From Chitinophagaceae bacterium (lineage in GTDB: Bacteria > Bacteroidota > Bacteroidia > Chitinophagales > Chitinophagaceae), in assembly GCA_014379345.1 (NCBI GenBank), contig JACMLY010000032.1, positions 1 to 64,000 of the forward strand: 64,000 nt of DNA, given 5' to 3'. Positions 17,815 to 25,899 of this stretch are shown piece after piece. The notes beneath the pieces were generated by a model, which saw nothing but the letters and a program-made list of their open reading frames with translations, did no database searches and was not told the DNA's origin. The position numbers were made by a program, and so were the translations under genes. Numbering within the stretch: the stretch's first letter is position 1; the number at the start of each line of letters is the position of its first letter.

Positions 17815-18834
17815 TTATAATTGATTAATGAGTTCTTCTAATTTTTGCAGTGGAATTTCAAGAACAGTTCCCTTGCCTATCTTTTCCAACAATACATAGT
17901 TCATGGCATTGCTTACTTTTTTCTTATCCATCTTTAAAACTTCCATCGCCTTTTTCTTATCGAATTCTGCCCGTGTTGGTAAACCGTATCGATCAAGTAA
18001 AGACATGACCCGCTCCGATTCTTTAAATCCATTCAATTGTTCCGAGATCCTGCTGGCGGCAGTCATACCAATAGAAATTGCCTGCCCATGTGATAATTCA
18101 TAGATGTTTTCAATTGCATGACCCAATGTATGACCGAAATTCAACAAGCGTCTCTCCCCTTTTTCAAATTCATCTTCCTGCACAACGGATGCTTTTATTT
18201 GTACATTTTTTTGGATCAGCGCTCCAAGGCTTTTTAAATCTTTCTGAAAATCTTTTATTTTCATGGACTCGAGCAGCTTGAAGAGCTTTGCATCCTTTAT
18301 ACAGCCATGCTTAATAATTTCCGCAAAGCCATTGATCCATTCAGATTGAGGCAATGATCTTAAAAAGCTGAAGTCATAGAGAAGGAATTCAGGCTGCCGT
18401 ACGGTCCCTACAATATTTTTATACAATCCAACATCAATTCCGTTTTTACCGCCAACGGCGGCATCCACCATTGCAAGTACAGATGTCGGGATAAATCCAA
18501 ACGGTAAGCCCCGCATGTACACGGCAGCTATGTATCCGGTAAGATCGGTAACAACCCCTCCTCCCACTCCTACTAAAAATGTTTTCCGGTCTGCTTCAAA
18601 AGAGATCAATTGCTCAATCACTTCATCTACGGTACTTTGAGTTTTATATTCTTCACCCGGATTTAATACAATGGCATTCCAGCCATCAAATTTTTTTTTG
18701 TGAGCCTCGAAAATATTTTCATCCGTAATCAAAATACAGGTATCCTTATTGACAAGCTTCTCTAAAAAAGAAAAATCTGCATCGAAGTAAAACCGGGTAG
18801 TCTTATCTGAAAATGTATAAGAAAGCTTCTTCAT
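17815..18834 (-). CDS. aroB: 3-dehydroquinate synthase
   Basis: Second step of the shikimate pathway, making 3-dehydroquinate from DAHP with NAD and a divalent metal. 339 residues. NAD-binding region GVGGGVVTDLTGYIAAVYMRG (about 91-110) and PTSVLAMVDAAVGGKNGID (about 117). Metal ligands are expected in GFAEIIKHGCI (His about 178) and NFGHTLGHAIE (about 233-243). It starts 7 bp after the hypothetical gene at 18842 and runs 1 bp into aroA, giving a tight aroB-aroA-aroC-DUF952 operon. Confidence 0.97.
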   Translation of the reverse strand: MKKLSYTFSDKTTRFYFDADFSFLEKLVNKDTCILITDENIFEAHKKKFDGWNAIVLNPGEEYKTQSTVDEVIEQLISFEADRKTFLVGVGGGVVTDLTGYIAAVYMRGLPFGFIPTSVLAMVDAAVGGKNGIDVGLYKNIVGTVRQPEFLLYDFSFLRSLPQSEWINGFAEIIKHGCIKDAKLFKLLESMKIKDFQKDLKSLGALIQKNVQIKASVVQEDEFEKGERRLLNFGHTLGHAIENIYELSHGQAISIGMTAASRISEQLNGFKESERVMSLLDRYGLPTRAEFDKKKAMEVLKMDKKKVSNAMNYVLLEKIGKGTVLEIPLQKLEELINQL

Positions 18835-18841
18835 TGATATC

Positions 18842-19300
18842 TTATTCGCAACAATCTTTGTATCTCAATATATAGTCATAGCTATCAGCCTCAAACCTAT
18901 ATTTCTTATTTAACGTTCTTTTCAATATTCCTGTAAAATAGAAATCGTAACACATTAAACAACCGCCTAATTCGTTATCCAACAATTCATCAACCACCTT
19001 CTTTTTATAAAAAATTTTTATATCAAGTCCCACCCGGTTCTGCGGCTCATTAATACCTATTGAGTCAATCTTCCACTGAGGATAACAATCTCCACATGCA
19101 TACTTTATATACTGACATTTAATGGTGATTTTATTTGTCCCGGAAAAATAAACTCGGCTATAAATGAACCAACCTGTAAAAACCAACCCTATTGAGATAA
19201 GAAAAAAAAAATGCCCTTTTTCATTCAGTAGAACTAAGGTTAGATGAATCAAACAGTTTTCAAGTATCTTGTAACTTCTACTTTCTTCACCATTCACCAT
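18842..19300 (-). CDS. membrane-anchored protein of unknown function, start uncertain (A10 tract)
   Basis: Unrecognised protein with one transmembrane helix (HFFFLISIGLVFTGWFIYSRVYF), then an extracytoplasmic domain of about 100 residues rich in Cys and Tyr (YIKYACGDCYP, LGGCLMCYDFYFTG, C-terminal KDCCE). The open frame reaches ATG 19300, but its first codons are made of the CACCATT repeat. A better start, ATG 19224 (MKKGIFFFL), is one base out of frame: the switch is a 10-base homopolymer at 19202-19211. With 11 bases it would read straight into the membrane helix. Seven bp upstream of aroB. Possibly slippage-regulated or recently frameshifted. Confidence 0.5.
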   Translation of the reverse strand: MVNGEESRSYKILENCLIHLTLVLLNEKGHFFFLISIGLVFTGWFIYSRVYFSGTNKITIKCQYIKYACGDCYPQWKIDSIGINEPQNRVGLDIKIFYKKKVVDELLDNELGGCLMCYDFYFTGILKRTLNKKYRFEADSYDYILRYKDCCE

Positions 19301-19346
19301 TCACCATTCACCATTCACCATTCACCATTCACCATTCACCATTCAC
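19288..19346. repeat. CACCATT heptamer array
   Basis: About 8.4 near-perfect copies of CACCATT. On the minus strand the DAHP synthase/chorismate mutase stop TGA (19343-19345) is part of the first copy (TGAATGG). Confidence 0.95.
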
Positions 19347-20428
19347 GAATTCATGATCGCATTCTGATGATTGATACTTTCCATATGAACCGCGTCAAAA
19401 TATTTTGTAATGAATTCTTTGCTTAATCCCACCTTCCCGCCTTCTTTAAAAGCTCTTTGCAATATCTCATTCCAGCGGTTGGTTTGCAGGATGGTAATAT
19501 TGTTATTGCGTTTGAATTCACCGATCTTATCCGCAATTTTCATACGTTGACCCAACAACTGTAGTAATTCATCATCGAGGTGATTGATCTGTTGACGAAG
19601 TTTTTCGAGCGCCGCATGAAATTCTTCGGAGTTGATATCTTCCTTCCGCCAGATGATCGTATCTAACATTTCAGCAAGTTTTTCGGGCGTCACCTGTTGC
19701 TTGGCATCGCTCCATGCGTTGTCAGGATCGATATGGCTTTCGATCATCAGTCCATCAAAATCCAGATCGATGGCTTTCTGAGCTACGTCTAACAGTATAT
19801 CACGCCTGCCGCAAATATGTGAAGGATCGTTGATGATCATCATTTCAGGATTTCGGCGTTTCATTTCAATGGCAAGGTGCCACATGGGCGCATTCCTGTA
19901 TTCCGTATTTCCATAAGACGAAAACCCCCGGTGGATCAGTCCGATTTGTTTAATACCCGCTTTTGCTACGCGCTCCACAGCACCGGTCCATAATTCAAGA
20001 TCAGGATTAATGGGATTTTTAATAAGCACCGGCACATTCGCTCCACGAAGTGCATCCGCTACTTCCTGCACGCTGAATGGGTTCACCGTTGTGCGGGCGC
20101 CAATCCATAGAACGTCAATATCAAAATGCAATGCATCTTCAACCTGTTTCCCGGTCGCCACTTCAATCGCAACGGGTAAACCTGTTATTTTTTTTGCCTG
20201 CTGCAACCAGGGTAGTCCCTTTGTTCCAATGCCTTCGAAACTACCAGGACGTGTACGGGGTTTCCAGATGCCCGCACGCAGCATATCGATCTTCCCGGTC
20301 TTTGCAAGACGGGTTGCTGTTTCAACTACCTGTTGTTCTGTTTCTGCACTGCAAGGGCCCGAAATGATCAGCGGCCTTTTGGAAAACACTTCATTGATGT
20401 TCGTGTTGGCATTCATTGTTTGTTCCAT
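19343..20428 (-). CDS. bifunctional DAHP synthase/chorismate mutase type II
   Basis: Entry and branch enzyme of aromatic synthesis. About residues 1-260 form a KDO8P-synthase-like (type I-beta) DAHP synthase: PLIISGPCSAE (about 19-29), RAGIWKPRTRPGSFEGIG, GARTTVNPFS, LIKNP and DPSHICGRRD. About 268-350 is an AroQ-type chorismate mutase helical domain: LEKLRQQINHLDDELLQLLGQRMKIADKIGEFK. The neighbouring pheA and tyrA lack their own mutase, so this domain likely supplies prephenate for both. The fused mutase commonly confers feedback control on the synthase. The stop codon lies inside a CACCATT repeat. Confidence 0.95.
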   Translation of the reverse strand: MEQTMNANTNINEVFSKRPLIISGPCSAETEQQVVETATRLAKTGKIDMLRAGIWKPRTRPGSFEGIGTKGLPWLQQAKKITGLPVAIEVATGKQVEDALHFDIDVLWIGARTTVNPFSVQEVADALRGANVPVLIKNPINPDLELWTGAVERVAKAGIKQIGLIHRGFSSYGNTEYRNAPMWHLAIEMKRRNPEMMIINDPSHICGRRDILLDVAQKAIDLDFDGLMIESHIDPDNAWSDAKQQVTPEKLAEMLDTIIWRKEDINSEEFHAALEKLRQQINHLDDELLQLLGQRMKIADKIGEFKRNNNITILQTNRWNEILQRAFKEGGKVGLSKEFITKYFDAVHMESINHQNAIMNS

Positions 20429-20437
20429 ATAGATTGT

Positions 20438-20625
20438 TCAGAGTTTAATTAGCCAATTGCTGATTAGCCGATTTGGTGATTAGCCGATTAGCCAATTTTT
20501 TTTTATAGATGTACCGTTGCGAATTAGCCGATTTGCCGATTAGCCAATTCTTTCGTTTATAGTGTTACATAGCGTTTGATTTCTTATCGGCTAATTGGCT
20601 AATCATCAAATCGGCTAATCAGGCC
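20438..20625. repeat. TTAGCCGA word array with inverted copy
   Basis: Several TTAGCCGA/TTAGCCAA octamers in one orientation (20438-20550), then GGCTAATTGGCTAATC in the opposite orientation (20588-20620). It fills the whole gap between the helicase stop and the DAHP synthase start. Confidence 0.85.
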
Positions 20626-20626
20626 T

Positions 20627-22300
20627 TTACCGGCTGTTCGCATCATTCATCCTGATCCTTCTTCCTTTATAATTTTTCCCATCAATGGCCCGGATCATCT
20701 TATTGGCTACAGATTTGTCGACCTCAATCCAGCTGTTCATTTCTTTCATATCAATGCGTCCAAGAACTTCTTTTTTCAGGTCGCTCATGTCAAGAATAAA
20801 TTGCAAAAAACTTGCCTTATAAAATCCATCCTTTGTACCAAGATTTACAAATAATTTACTGTAATCACCTCCATTTCCAAATTCTCGCGGCCTGGTTTCC
20901 CTTCTTCTATCGGGCACCACCCTGCGATCTCCGCCTTCTCTTGAATCTCTTTCGCGGTAATCACGTTGACGTTCTCTTACATTCAGGTCTTCCGCATTCT
21001 CGTAATATTTCAGGAACCTGTCGAATTCCATCGCCGCAACCCGTTTTAAAACTTCCTCCTTGGTGATATCAGCAAATTTCTCCTCCAGCATCGGCACATA
21101 GGTTTCATAATCACCATGGCTGATATCGGCCTGTAGCAACTTCTCCATAAAATGGAAGAATTGCTTTCGACAGACATCTTTTCCGGTAGGTATCTCCACT
21201 TTATGAAAAGGCACTTGTACCATCCGCTCAATCTGCCGGATCTTCCCTATTTCGCGGCTATGTACAATCGACATACAAATACCGGTATTACCTGCCCGAC
21301 CCGTCCGCCCGCTTCTATGCGTATACACTTCCACATCATCCGGTAATTCAAAATTGATCACATGAGTGATGTCTTTCACATCGATACCCCTCGCGGCAAC
21401 ATCTGTTGCAATCAGCAACTGCAGGGTTTTTTCGCGGAATTCGCCCATCACTTTATCACGTTGCTGCTGGGTTAAGTCGCCATGCAATGCATCTATATCA
21501 TACCCTTCCCTGGTAAGTTTCTCTGCTATATGCTGCGCATCAGCTTTTGTACGTGTGAAGATGATACCATACATGCCAGGATTAAAATCTATCAGTCTTT
21601 TCAGTGCATCGTAACGATGCTGGGCATTGGTTAAATAAAACTGGTGATCAACATTTTTATTGGCTGTGTTCATTTTGCCGACGGTAACCTCCAGTGGAGT
21701 CTTCATGTATTTTTTACTTACGCGTCGGATCTCGGGTGGCATAGTAGCGCTGAAAAGCCATGTAGCGTCCCGGTTAGGCGTATTCTTCAGTATAAATTCT
21801 ATATCATCCTGAAATCCCATGTTCAGCATTTCATCTGCCTCGTCGAGCACAACATATTTAATTTGCTCAAGGTCTATTGCTTTGCGTTCTATCAGATCAA
21901 TCAATCTTCCGGGAGTTGCTACAACAATTTGTACACCTCTTTTCAATTCACGGATCTGTGAACCGATGGGAGTTCCACCATAAACAGCAACAACATGCAT
22001 CCCGGTCATGAATTTCTTGAACAGGTCTATTTCATTTACAATCTGAAGGCACAATTCGCGTGTCGGGCAAACCACGAGGGCCTGCGGAAACTTCTGGGCA
22101 GCATCGGCCAATTGCAGCAATGGCAATCCAAATGCGGCGGTCTTCCCCGTACCGGTTTGAGCCAGACCTACCAGGTCTTTGGTACCGCTTAATAAGACAG
22201 GAATTGTTTGTTCCTGAATGGGTGTGGGTTGCGTGAATCCCAATGCATCGGTTGCCTGAACCAGTCTTGCATCTAATCCCAACCCTTCGAAAGTCATCAT
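20627..22300 (-). CDS. DEAD-box ATP-dependent RNA helicase with DbpA-type RNA-binding domain
   Basis: RNA helicase likely acting in ribosome assembly or mRNA turnover. 557 residues: Q motif FTQPTPIQEQTIP (about 22-34), motif I AQTGTGKTAAFG, Ia PTRELCLQ, DEAD box VLDEADEMLNMGF (about 150), SAT, and helicase C with RGIDVKDITHVINFELP and HRSGRTGRAG. A charged linker (about 430-475) leads to a C-terminal DbpA/CsdA-like RNA-binding domain (about 480-550: LFVNLGTKDGFYKASFLQFI). It sits inside the aromatic cluster but is separated on both sides by repeat elements, and has its own TACCTTTG promoter box. Confidence 0.95.
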   Translation of the reverse strand: MMTFEGLGLDARLVQATDALGFTQPTPIQEQTIPVLLSGTKDLVGLAQTGTGKTAAFGLPLLQLADAAQKFPQALVVCPTRELCLQIVNEIDLFKKFMTGMHVVAVYGGTPIGSQIRELKRGVQIVVATPGRLIDLIERKAIDLEQIKYVVLDEADEMLNMGFQDDIEFILKNTPNRDATWLFSATMPPEIRRVSKKYMKTPLEVTVGKMNTANKNVDHQFYLTNAQHRYDALKRLIDFNPGMYGIIFTRTKADAQHIAEKLTREGYDIDALHGDLTQQQRDKVMGEFREKTLQLLIATDVAARGIDVKDITHVINFELPDDVEVYTHRSGRTGRAGNTGICMSIVHSREIGKIRQIERMVQVPFHKVEIPTGKDVCRKQFFHFMEKLLQADISHGDYETYVPMLEEKFADITKEEVLKRVAAMEFDRFLKYYENAEDLNVRERQRDYRERDSREGGDRRVVPDRRRETRPREFGNGGDYSKLFVNLGTKDGFYKASFLQFILDMSDLKKEVLGRIDMKEMNSWIEVDKSVANKMIRAIDGKNYKGRRIRMNDANSR

Positions 22301-22317
22301 ATTTTAAAAATTTTGCG

Positions 22318-22325
22318 CAAAGGTA
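22318..22325 (-). promoter_or_regulatory. Bacteroidota -7 element (TACCTTTG) for the helicase gene
   Basis: An exact TAnnTTTG on the minus strand, 17 nt upstream of the helicase ATG. Confidence 0.55.
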
Positions 22326-22356
22326 CTACTATTGAGGCCTTTAGCCCATTTTTAGT

Positions 22357-22456
22357 TGGTGAGTGGTGAGTGGTGAATGGTGAATAATTGATATGAATCA
22401 CCCAAATAACTTAATGCATTAAAAACCAAATATTCACCACTCACCACTCACCATTC
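22357..22456. repeat. inverted GGTGAGT/CACTCAC heptamer element
   Basis: The left arm (GGTGAGT twice, then GGTGAAT twice) and the right arm (heptamers of CACCACT and CACCATT) are near-perfect inverses around a spacer of about 45 nt. The tyrA stop codon (22455-22457) lies in the last heptamer. Confidence 0.9.
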
Positions 22457-23303
22457 ACTTAATAATCTTCTGAATCTTATTCGCATTCTCTATCAATTCA
22501 GCCAGGTACTCATAGTTTTCCTTCTCCAGGCAGCTTTTGAATTTTCTCAGCTGCGAAATATGTTCGTTCAGTACATCCAGTACATTGTCTTTATTCTGCA
22601 TAAAAATCGGGATCCACATGGCAGGATTGCTTTTGGCCAAGCGCACCGTACTTTCAAAACCTGCACTGGCCATTTCAAAAATGGCATCCTCTTCCTTCTC
22701 CTTTTCCAAAACAGTATTTGCAAGGGCAAATGATGTGATATGAGAAATATGACTCACATAGGCAGCGTGTAGATCATGACTGTCTGCATCCATATAAATG
22801 ATATGCATTCCAAGTTGTCTATAGACGCTCTCTATGGTATTTACCGCATGTGGATCACTTTTTTCTTTCTCACAGATCACGCAGGCCCGCCCGATAAATG
22901 CGTCCCTGACAGCCGCTTCGGGACCACTGTATTCAGTACCCCACATCGGATGGGTGGCAACGAAGCGGGTTCGCATGGGATGATCTTTTAAAGCTGTACA
23001 CAATGCATTTTTTGTAGATCCTGCATCGGCAACAATCTGTTTATCAGTTACCATATCCATGATCTGTTTCATAACTGGTACCGTAACGTCTACCGGTATG
23101 GCAACGTAGATCAGATCACTTTTTTTTACCGCTTCTTCAATAGGCAAACCTTCATCTATAATCCCCAACTCCAATGCTTTGCTTATACTGGTCTGCGTTC
23201 TGCTTACACCAATTATATTTTTAGCCAGTCCTTTTTCTTTCAAAGCAAGACTAAAAGAACCACTTATTAAACCTACCCCAACGATCGTAACAGAGTTGAA
23301 CAT
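22455..23303 (-). CDS. tyrA: prephenate dehydrogenase
   Basis: Oxidatively decarboxylates prephenate to 4-hydroxyphenylpyruvate with NAD, the tyrosine branch. Start chosen at ATG 23303 (MFNSVTIVGVGLISGSFS), which places the Rossmann motif GVGLISGS at the N-terminus; an upstream ATG at 23339 adds only 12 non-conserved residues. About 282 residues: NAD domain about 1-160 (ADAGSTKNA, THPMWGTEYSGP), then the helical dimerisation/catalytic domain (HDLHAAYVSHISHITSFALAN, ASAGFESTVRLAKSNPAMW). No chorismate mutase domain and no ACT domain. Confidence 0.95.
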   Translation of the reverse strand: MFNSVTIVGVGLISGSFSLALKEKGLAKNIIGVSRTQTSISKALELGIIDEGLPIEEAVKKSDLIYVAIPVDVTVPVMKQIMDMVTDKQIVADAGSTKNALCTALKDHPMRTRFVATHPMWGTEYSGPEAAVRDAFIGRACVICEKEKSDPHAVNTIESVYRQLGMHIIYMDADSHDLHAAYVSHISHITSFALANTVLEKEKEEDAIFEMASAGFESTVRLAKSNPAMWIPIFMQNKDNVLDVLNEHISQLRKFKSCLEKENYEYLAELIENANKIQKIIK

Positions 23304-23328
23304 TATTAATGATTTACTGATTAAATAT

Positions 23329-23407
23329 TCGATGTTCAATACTCAATGCTCAAATACAATTCAATTTGTTTTTGATTGAACATTGAGCATTGAGTATTGA
23401 ACATCGA
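23329..23407. repeat. perfect 25-bp inverted repeat of TCAATGT-type heptamers
   Basis: The arms 23329-23353 and 23383-23407 are exact inverses over 25 bp with a 29-nt spacer. Each arm is built from heptamers such as TGTTCAA, TACTCAA and TGCTCAA. It fills the tyrA-aminotransferase gap. Confidence 0.95.
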
Positions 23408-23440
23408 TTATTTCGCATGGAGAAATGATTTATTTGTCGT

Positions 23441-24610
23441 TCACCTTCCCGATTGCTTTATCCTGCTGATACTTTCCTGCAGTTTTTGTTCGGTACTGCA
23501 CAGGCTTACCCTTATATAATTTTCTCCCGCAGATCCAAAAATACCGCCCGGGGTGATGAATACCCCCGCATTGTTCAAAATTTTGTCACTCAATTCATAC
23601 CCATTTTTAAATTCATCATTGATACTTGCCCATACAAACATGCCTGCCTGGTTCTTATCAAAATCGCATTGTAGAAGATCCAATAAGTCAAACACAATAC
23701 TTCTTCTGGTTTTGTAAACCGTATTCAGTTGGCGGTACCAATCTTTACCAAGAGTAAGCGCCTTTGCAGCTGCTGCCTGTACCGGTAAAAACATGCCACT
23801 ATCCATATTACTTTTGAAACGCAACACTTCTTCAACCCTCTGTTTTGATCCACACATAAGTCCTACACGCCATCCGGCCATATTTTGCGCTTTGCTTAGC
23901 GAATTCAATTCAATAACAGTATCCTTCGCTCCTTCAACACTTAACAGGCTCATAGGATTATCGTTCAGTATAAAACTGTATGGATTATCATGGCAGATAA
24001 GAATATGATGCTTTTTTCCAAAGCTTACAACCTGTTGAAACAATTCTTCGCTAGGCAATTTTCCCGTTGGCATATGGGGATAATTGACAAACATTAGTCT
24101 GATAGGACTAATTGATTCTGTCACCAGCCTATTCAATTGTTCGAAATCAGGAAACCATGCATTGGCTGCGGTCAACTCATAGTCTATGCAGATCCCCCCA
24201 GCCAGTTTTGCTGCGCTTCTATAAGTCGGGTACCCGGGATTAGGTACCAGTACGCCATCTCCTTCGTTCAGATAAGTCATACATATGTGCATGATCCCTT
24301 CTTTACTGCCAATCAATGGCAATATTTCAGTATCTGGATCCAGGTCTACTTCGTACCAGGTTTTATACCATTGGGCAAAAGCATTCCTGAGAGCAGGCGT
24401 TCCTTTATATCCCTGGTATGCATGTGAACCAGGTTTTGCGCTCTCCTCCTGCAACACCTTGATAACATCCTGATGTGGCGGCAGATCCGGGCTTCCAATA
24501 CCAAGATTGATCACATTCTTTCCAGACTTGTTGAGTGCTTCAATTTCTCTCAGCTTTTGAGAAAAATAATATTCCCCAATGCCGTCTAGTCTTTTTGCGG
24601 TGGTTATCAT
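23441..24610 (-). CDS. class I/II pyridoxal-phosphate aminotransferase (probable aromatic aminotransferase)
   Basis: PLP-dependent transaminase of fold type I. 389 residues: INLGIGSPDLPPHQDV (about 35-50), aromatic stacking region NEGDGVLVPNPGYPTYRSAAK (about 113), FVNYPHMPTGK, the Asp-Tyr pair (HDNPYSF) and the PLP Schiff-base Lys in ELNSLSKAQNMAGWRVG (about 233-249). The position between pheA and tyrA suggests transamination of phenylpyruvate and hydroxyphenylpyruvate, the last step to Phe and Tyr. That substrate is inferred from context; sequence alone would also allow aspartate or LL-DAP aminotransferase. Confidence 0.9.
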   Translation of the reverse strand: MITTAKRLDGIGEYYFSQKLREIEALNKSGKNVINLGIGSPDLPPHQDVIKVLQEESAKPGSHAYQGYKGTPALRNAFAQWYKTWYEVDLDPDTEILPLIGSKEGIMHICMTYLNEGDGVLVPNPGYPTYRSAAKLAGGICIDYELTAANAWFPDFEQLNRLVTESISPIRLMFVNYPHMPTGKLPSEELFQQVVSFGKKHHILICHDNPYSFILNDNPMSLLSVEGAKDTVIELNSLSKAQNMAGWRVGLMCGSKQRVEEVLRFKSNMDSGMFLPVQAAAAKALTLGKDWYRQLNTVYKTRRSIVFDLLDLLQCDFDKNQAGMFVWASINDEFKNGYELSDKILNNAGVFITPGGIFGSAGENYIRVSLCSTEQKLQESISRIKQSGR

Positions 24611-24612
24611 TG

Positions 24613-24800
24613 TGGGTTTAAAGTTTAAGGTTTAAGGTTCAAGGTTTTTTGTTTATAGTGTTCTTTTCTGATTTGGATTGGAAGTAAGTTGGATTTCGTG
24701 TTATATTTTTTGATCGTATTCTTCATTCATACCAGTTTGGAGTTTGAAGTTTAATATTGCTTTTTAGTAACATTAACTTTAAACATTAAACCCAAACCTT
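24613..24800. repeat. AAACCTT-type heptamer element, inverted halves
   Basis: GTTTAAAG/GTTTAAGG heptamers at 24613-24645 and the inverse TTAAACATTAAACCCAAACCTTA (in blocks) at 24770-24800. The spacer between is AT-rich with no gene. Confidence 0.7.
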
Positions 24801-24806
24801 AATCCC

Positions 24807-25697
24807 TCACACAATCTTCCCTTTCTTGTATATGCCATAAATTTTTAATTCAGCAGTCAGTGGCCTGATGTTTTTTATTACCTCGTTGAATTGTTCAATT
24901 GAATCGAATTCCATATCGGCATGAAAACTGTACTTCCAATCGCTACCGGGTATGGGAAAACTTTGAAGCTTACTAAGATTAATACCTCCATCGGCTATCC
25001 TCGTAAGAACTTTTGCAAGGCTACCCCTGGAATGGTCTGTATGAAAATTTACTGAAGCCTTATCGGCTTCCTCTATGGTAACCGTGTCGTCTTCAGGTTT
25101 TAATATTAAGAACCTGGTATAGTTATTTTTTAATGTATGAATATTTGGAGCGATCATTTCTAATTGAAAAAGGTCGGCTGCCAGTTTGCTGGCTATGGCA
25201 GCAGCATGCCTGTTGCGATGCTGGTGCAGAAGTTTTGCACTAAGGGCAGTATCTTCGGTTTCCACCAGTTTCCACTCATACTTATCCAAAAATTCCAGGC
25301 ATTGTTGAAGAGCCATTGGATGTGAATGCACCTCTTTGATGTCCTGCAATTTCACGCCAGGGTTCACTAACAGATTTTGTTTAATATGGAGAAATATCTC
25401 ACCTATTATCTGGAGACTGCTTTTCTGTAACAGATTATAATTTGGAAGAATACTTCCGGCGATAGAATTTTCAATAGCCATCACCCCTCCGTCACTTTCT
25501 TTTTTATTACATGCAATTTTTACCACTTCTTTGAACGTGGCACATGAGATCACTGTAACATCATTTCCAAAAAACTGTTGCGCAGCTTCCTGGTGAAAAC
25601 TTCCTTCATAGCCCTGAATGGAAACGGCAGTCCCTACCGGCGCGCCCCCGCCAGCTGGCGGGGAGGAATTTGAACGAGCATTTTGAGATTCATTTTT
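24807..25697 (-). CDS. pheA: prephenate dehydratase
   Basis: Converts prephenate to phenylpyruvate. Start chosen at ATG 25697 (MKNESQNARS). Residues about 10-26 come from a GC-rich palindrome and are not part of the family core, which begins VSIQGYEGSFHQEAA. The PDT domain (about 28-205) has GGVMAIENSIAGSI and the catalytic NYTRFLIL (TRF). The ACT domain (about 215-290) reads SLAKVLTRIADGGINLSKLQSFPIPGSDWKYSF: the ESRP motif used for Phe binding in many PheA proteins is replaced by QSFP. First gene of the aromatic cluster, preceded by a Phe/Tyr-coded leader and terminator. Confidence 0.95.
   Translation of the reverse strand, partial: KNESQNARSNSSPPAGGGAPVGTAVSIQGYEGSFHQEAAQQFFGNDVTVISCATFKEVVKIACNKKESDGGVMAIENSIAGSILPNYNLLQKSSLQIIGEIFLHIKQNLLVNPGVKLQDIKEVHSHPMALQQCLEFLDKYEWKLVETEDTALSAKLLHQHRNRHAAAIASKLAADLFQLEMIAPNIHTLKNNYTRFLILKPEDDTVTIEEADKASVNFHTDHSRGSLAKVLTRIADGGINLSKLQSFPIPGSDWKYSFHADMEFDSIEQFNEVIKNIRPLTAELKIYGIYKKGKIV
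25646..25663. repeat. 18-bp perfect GC-rich palindrome within the 5' end of pheA
   Basis: CCCCGCCAG/CTGGCGGGG is a perfect palindrome in an otherwise AT-rich stretch. It encodes the Ser/Pro/Gly-rich N-terminal extension of PheA. A second compact element (CCTCTCCACCGGAGGGG, about 25715-25732) lies just upstream of the start. Both resemble REP-type elements. Confidence 0.7.
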
Positions 25698-25751
25698 CAT
25701 TATTTCTACTTTAGTAAGCCTCTCCACCGGAGGGGTTGGCGAGGCTACTCC

Positions 25752-25780
25752 AAAAAAAAATCCCGGCTCTTGGCCGGGAT
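25752..25780 (-). terminator. attenuator terminator in the pheA leader
   Basis: On the minus strand the 8-bp stem ATCCCGGC/GCCGGGAT with a CAAGA loop is followed by nine T residues. It lies between the leader peptide (stop at 25801) and pheA (start at 25697). Its 5' arm TCCCGG is complementary to CCGGGA in the leader coding sequence (plus-strand 25825-25830), giving six contiguous antiterminator pairs plus two more beyond a small internal loop. Terminator and antiterminator cannot form together. Confidence 0.85.
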
Positions 25781-25800
25781 TCGTATGTTAATTTTATGTG

Positions 25801-25893
25801 TTATTTTTTGATTAACAAAAGCGTTCCCGGTCTACTGGTAAAGTAGAAATAAAAATAAAAGTAAAAATAACGGTATGCTTTTGTGGTGATCAT
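25801..25893 (-). CDS. Phe/Tyr-rich leader peptide of the pheA attenuator
   Basis: A 30-codon frame, shorter than usual gene-finder limits: MITTKAYRYFYFYFYFYF then TSRPGTLLLIKK and TAA. Residues 7-18 hold six Tyr and five Phe, with only Arg8 between them. It ends 21 nt before the terminator stem. In the standard model, a ribosome stalled on UAU/UUU codons during Phe or Tyr shortage would leave the downstream CCGGGA free to pair with the terminator's 5' arm and allow read-through into pheA; fluent translation would let the terminator form. The mechanism is inferred; the peptide, terminator and alternative pairing are visible in the sequence. Confidence 0.85.
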   Translation of the reverse strand: MITTKAYRYFYFYFYFYFTSRPGTLLLIKK

Positions 25894-25899
25894 GTGTTT

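Noticed and set aside
20429..20626. A second attenuator upstream of DAHP synthase
   Set aside because: The gap contains only TTAGCCGA words; there is no leader peptide with aromatic codons and no terminator with a T-run.
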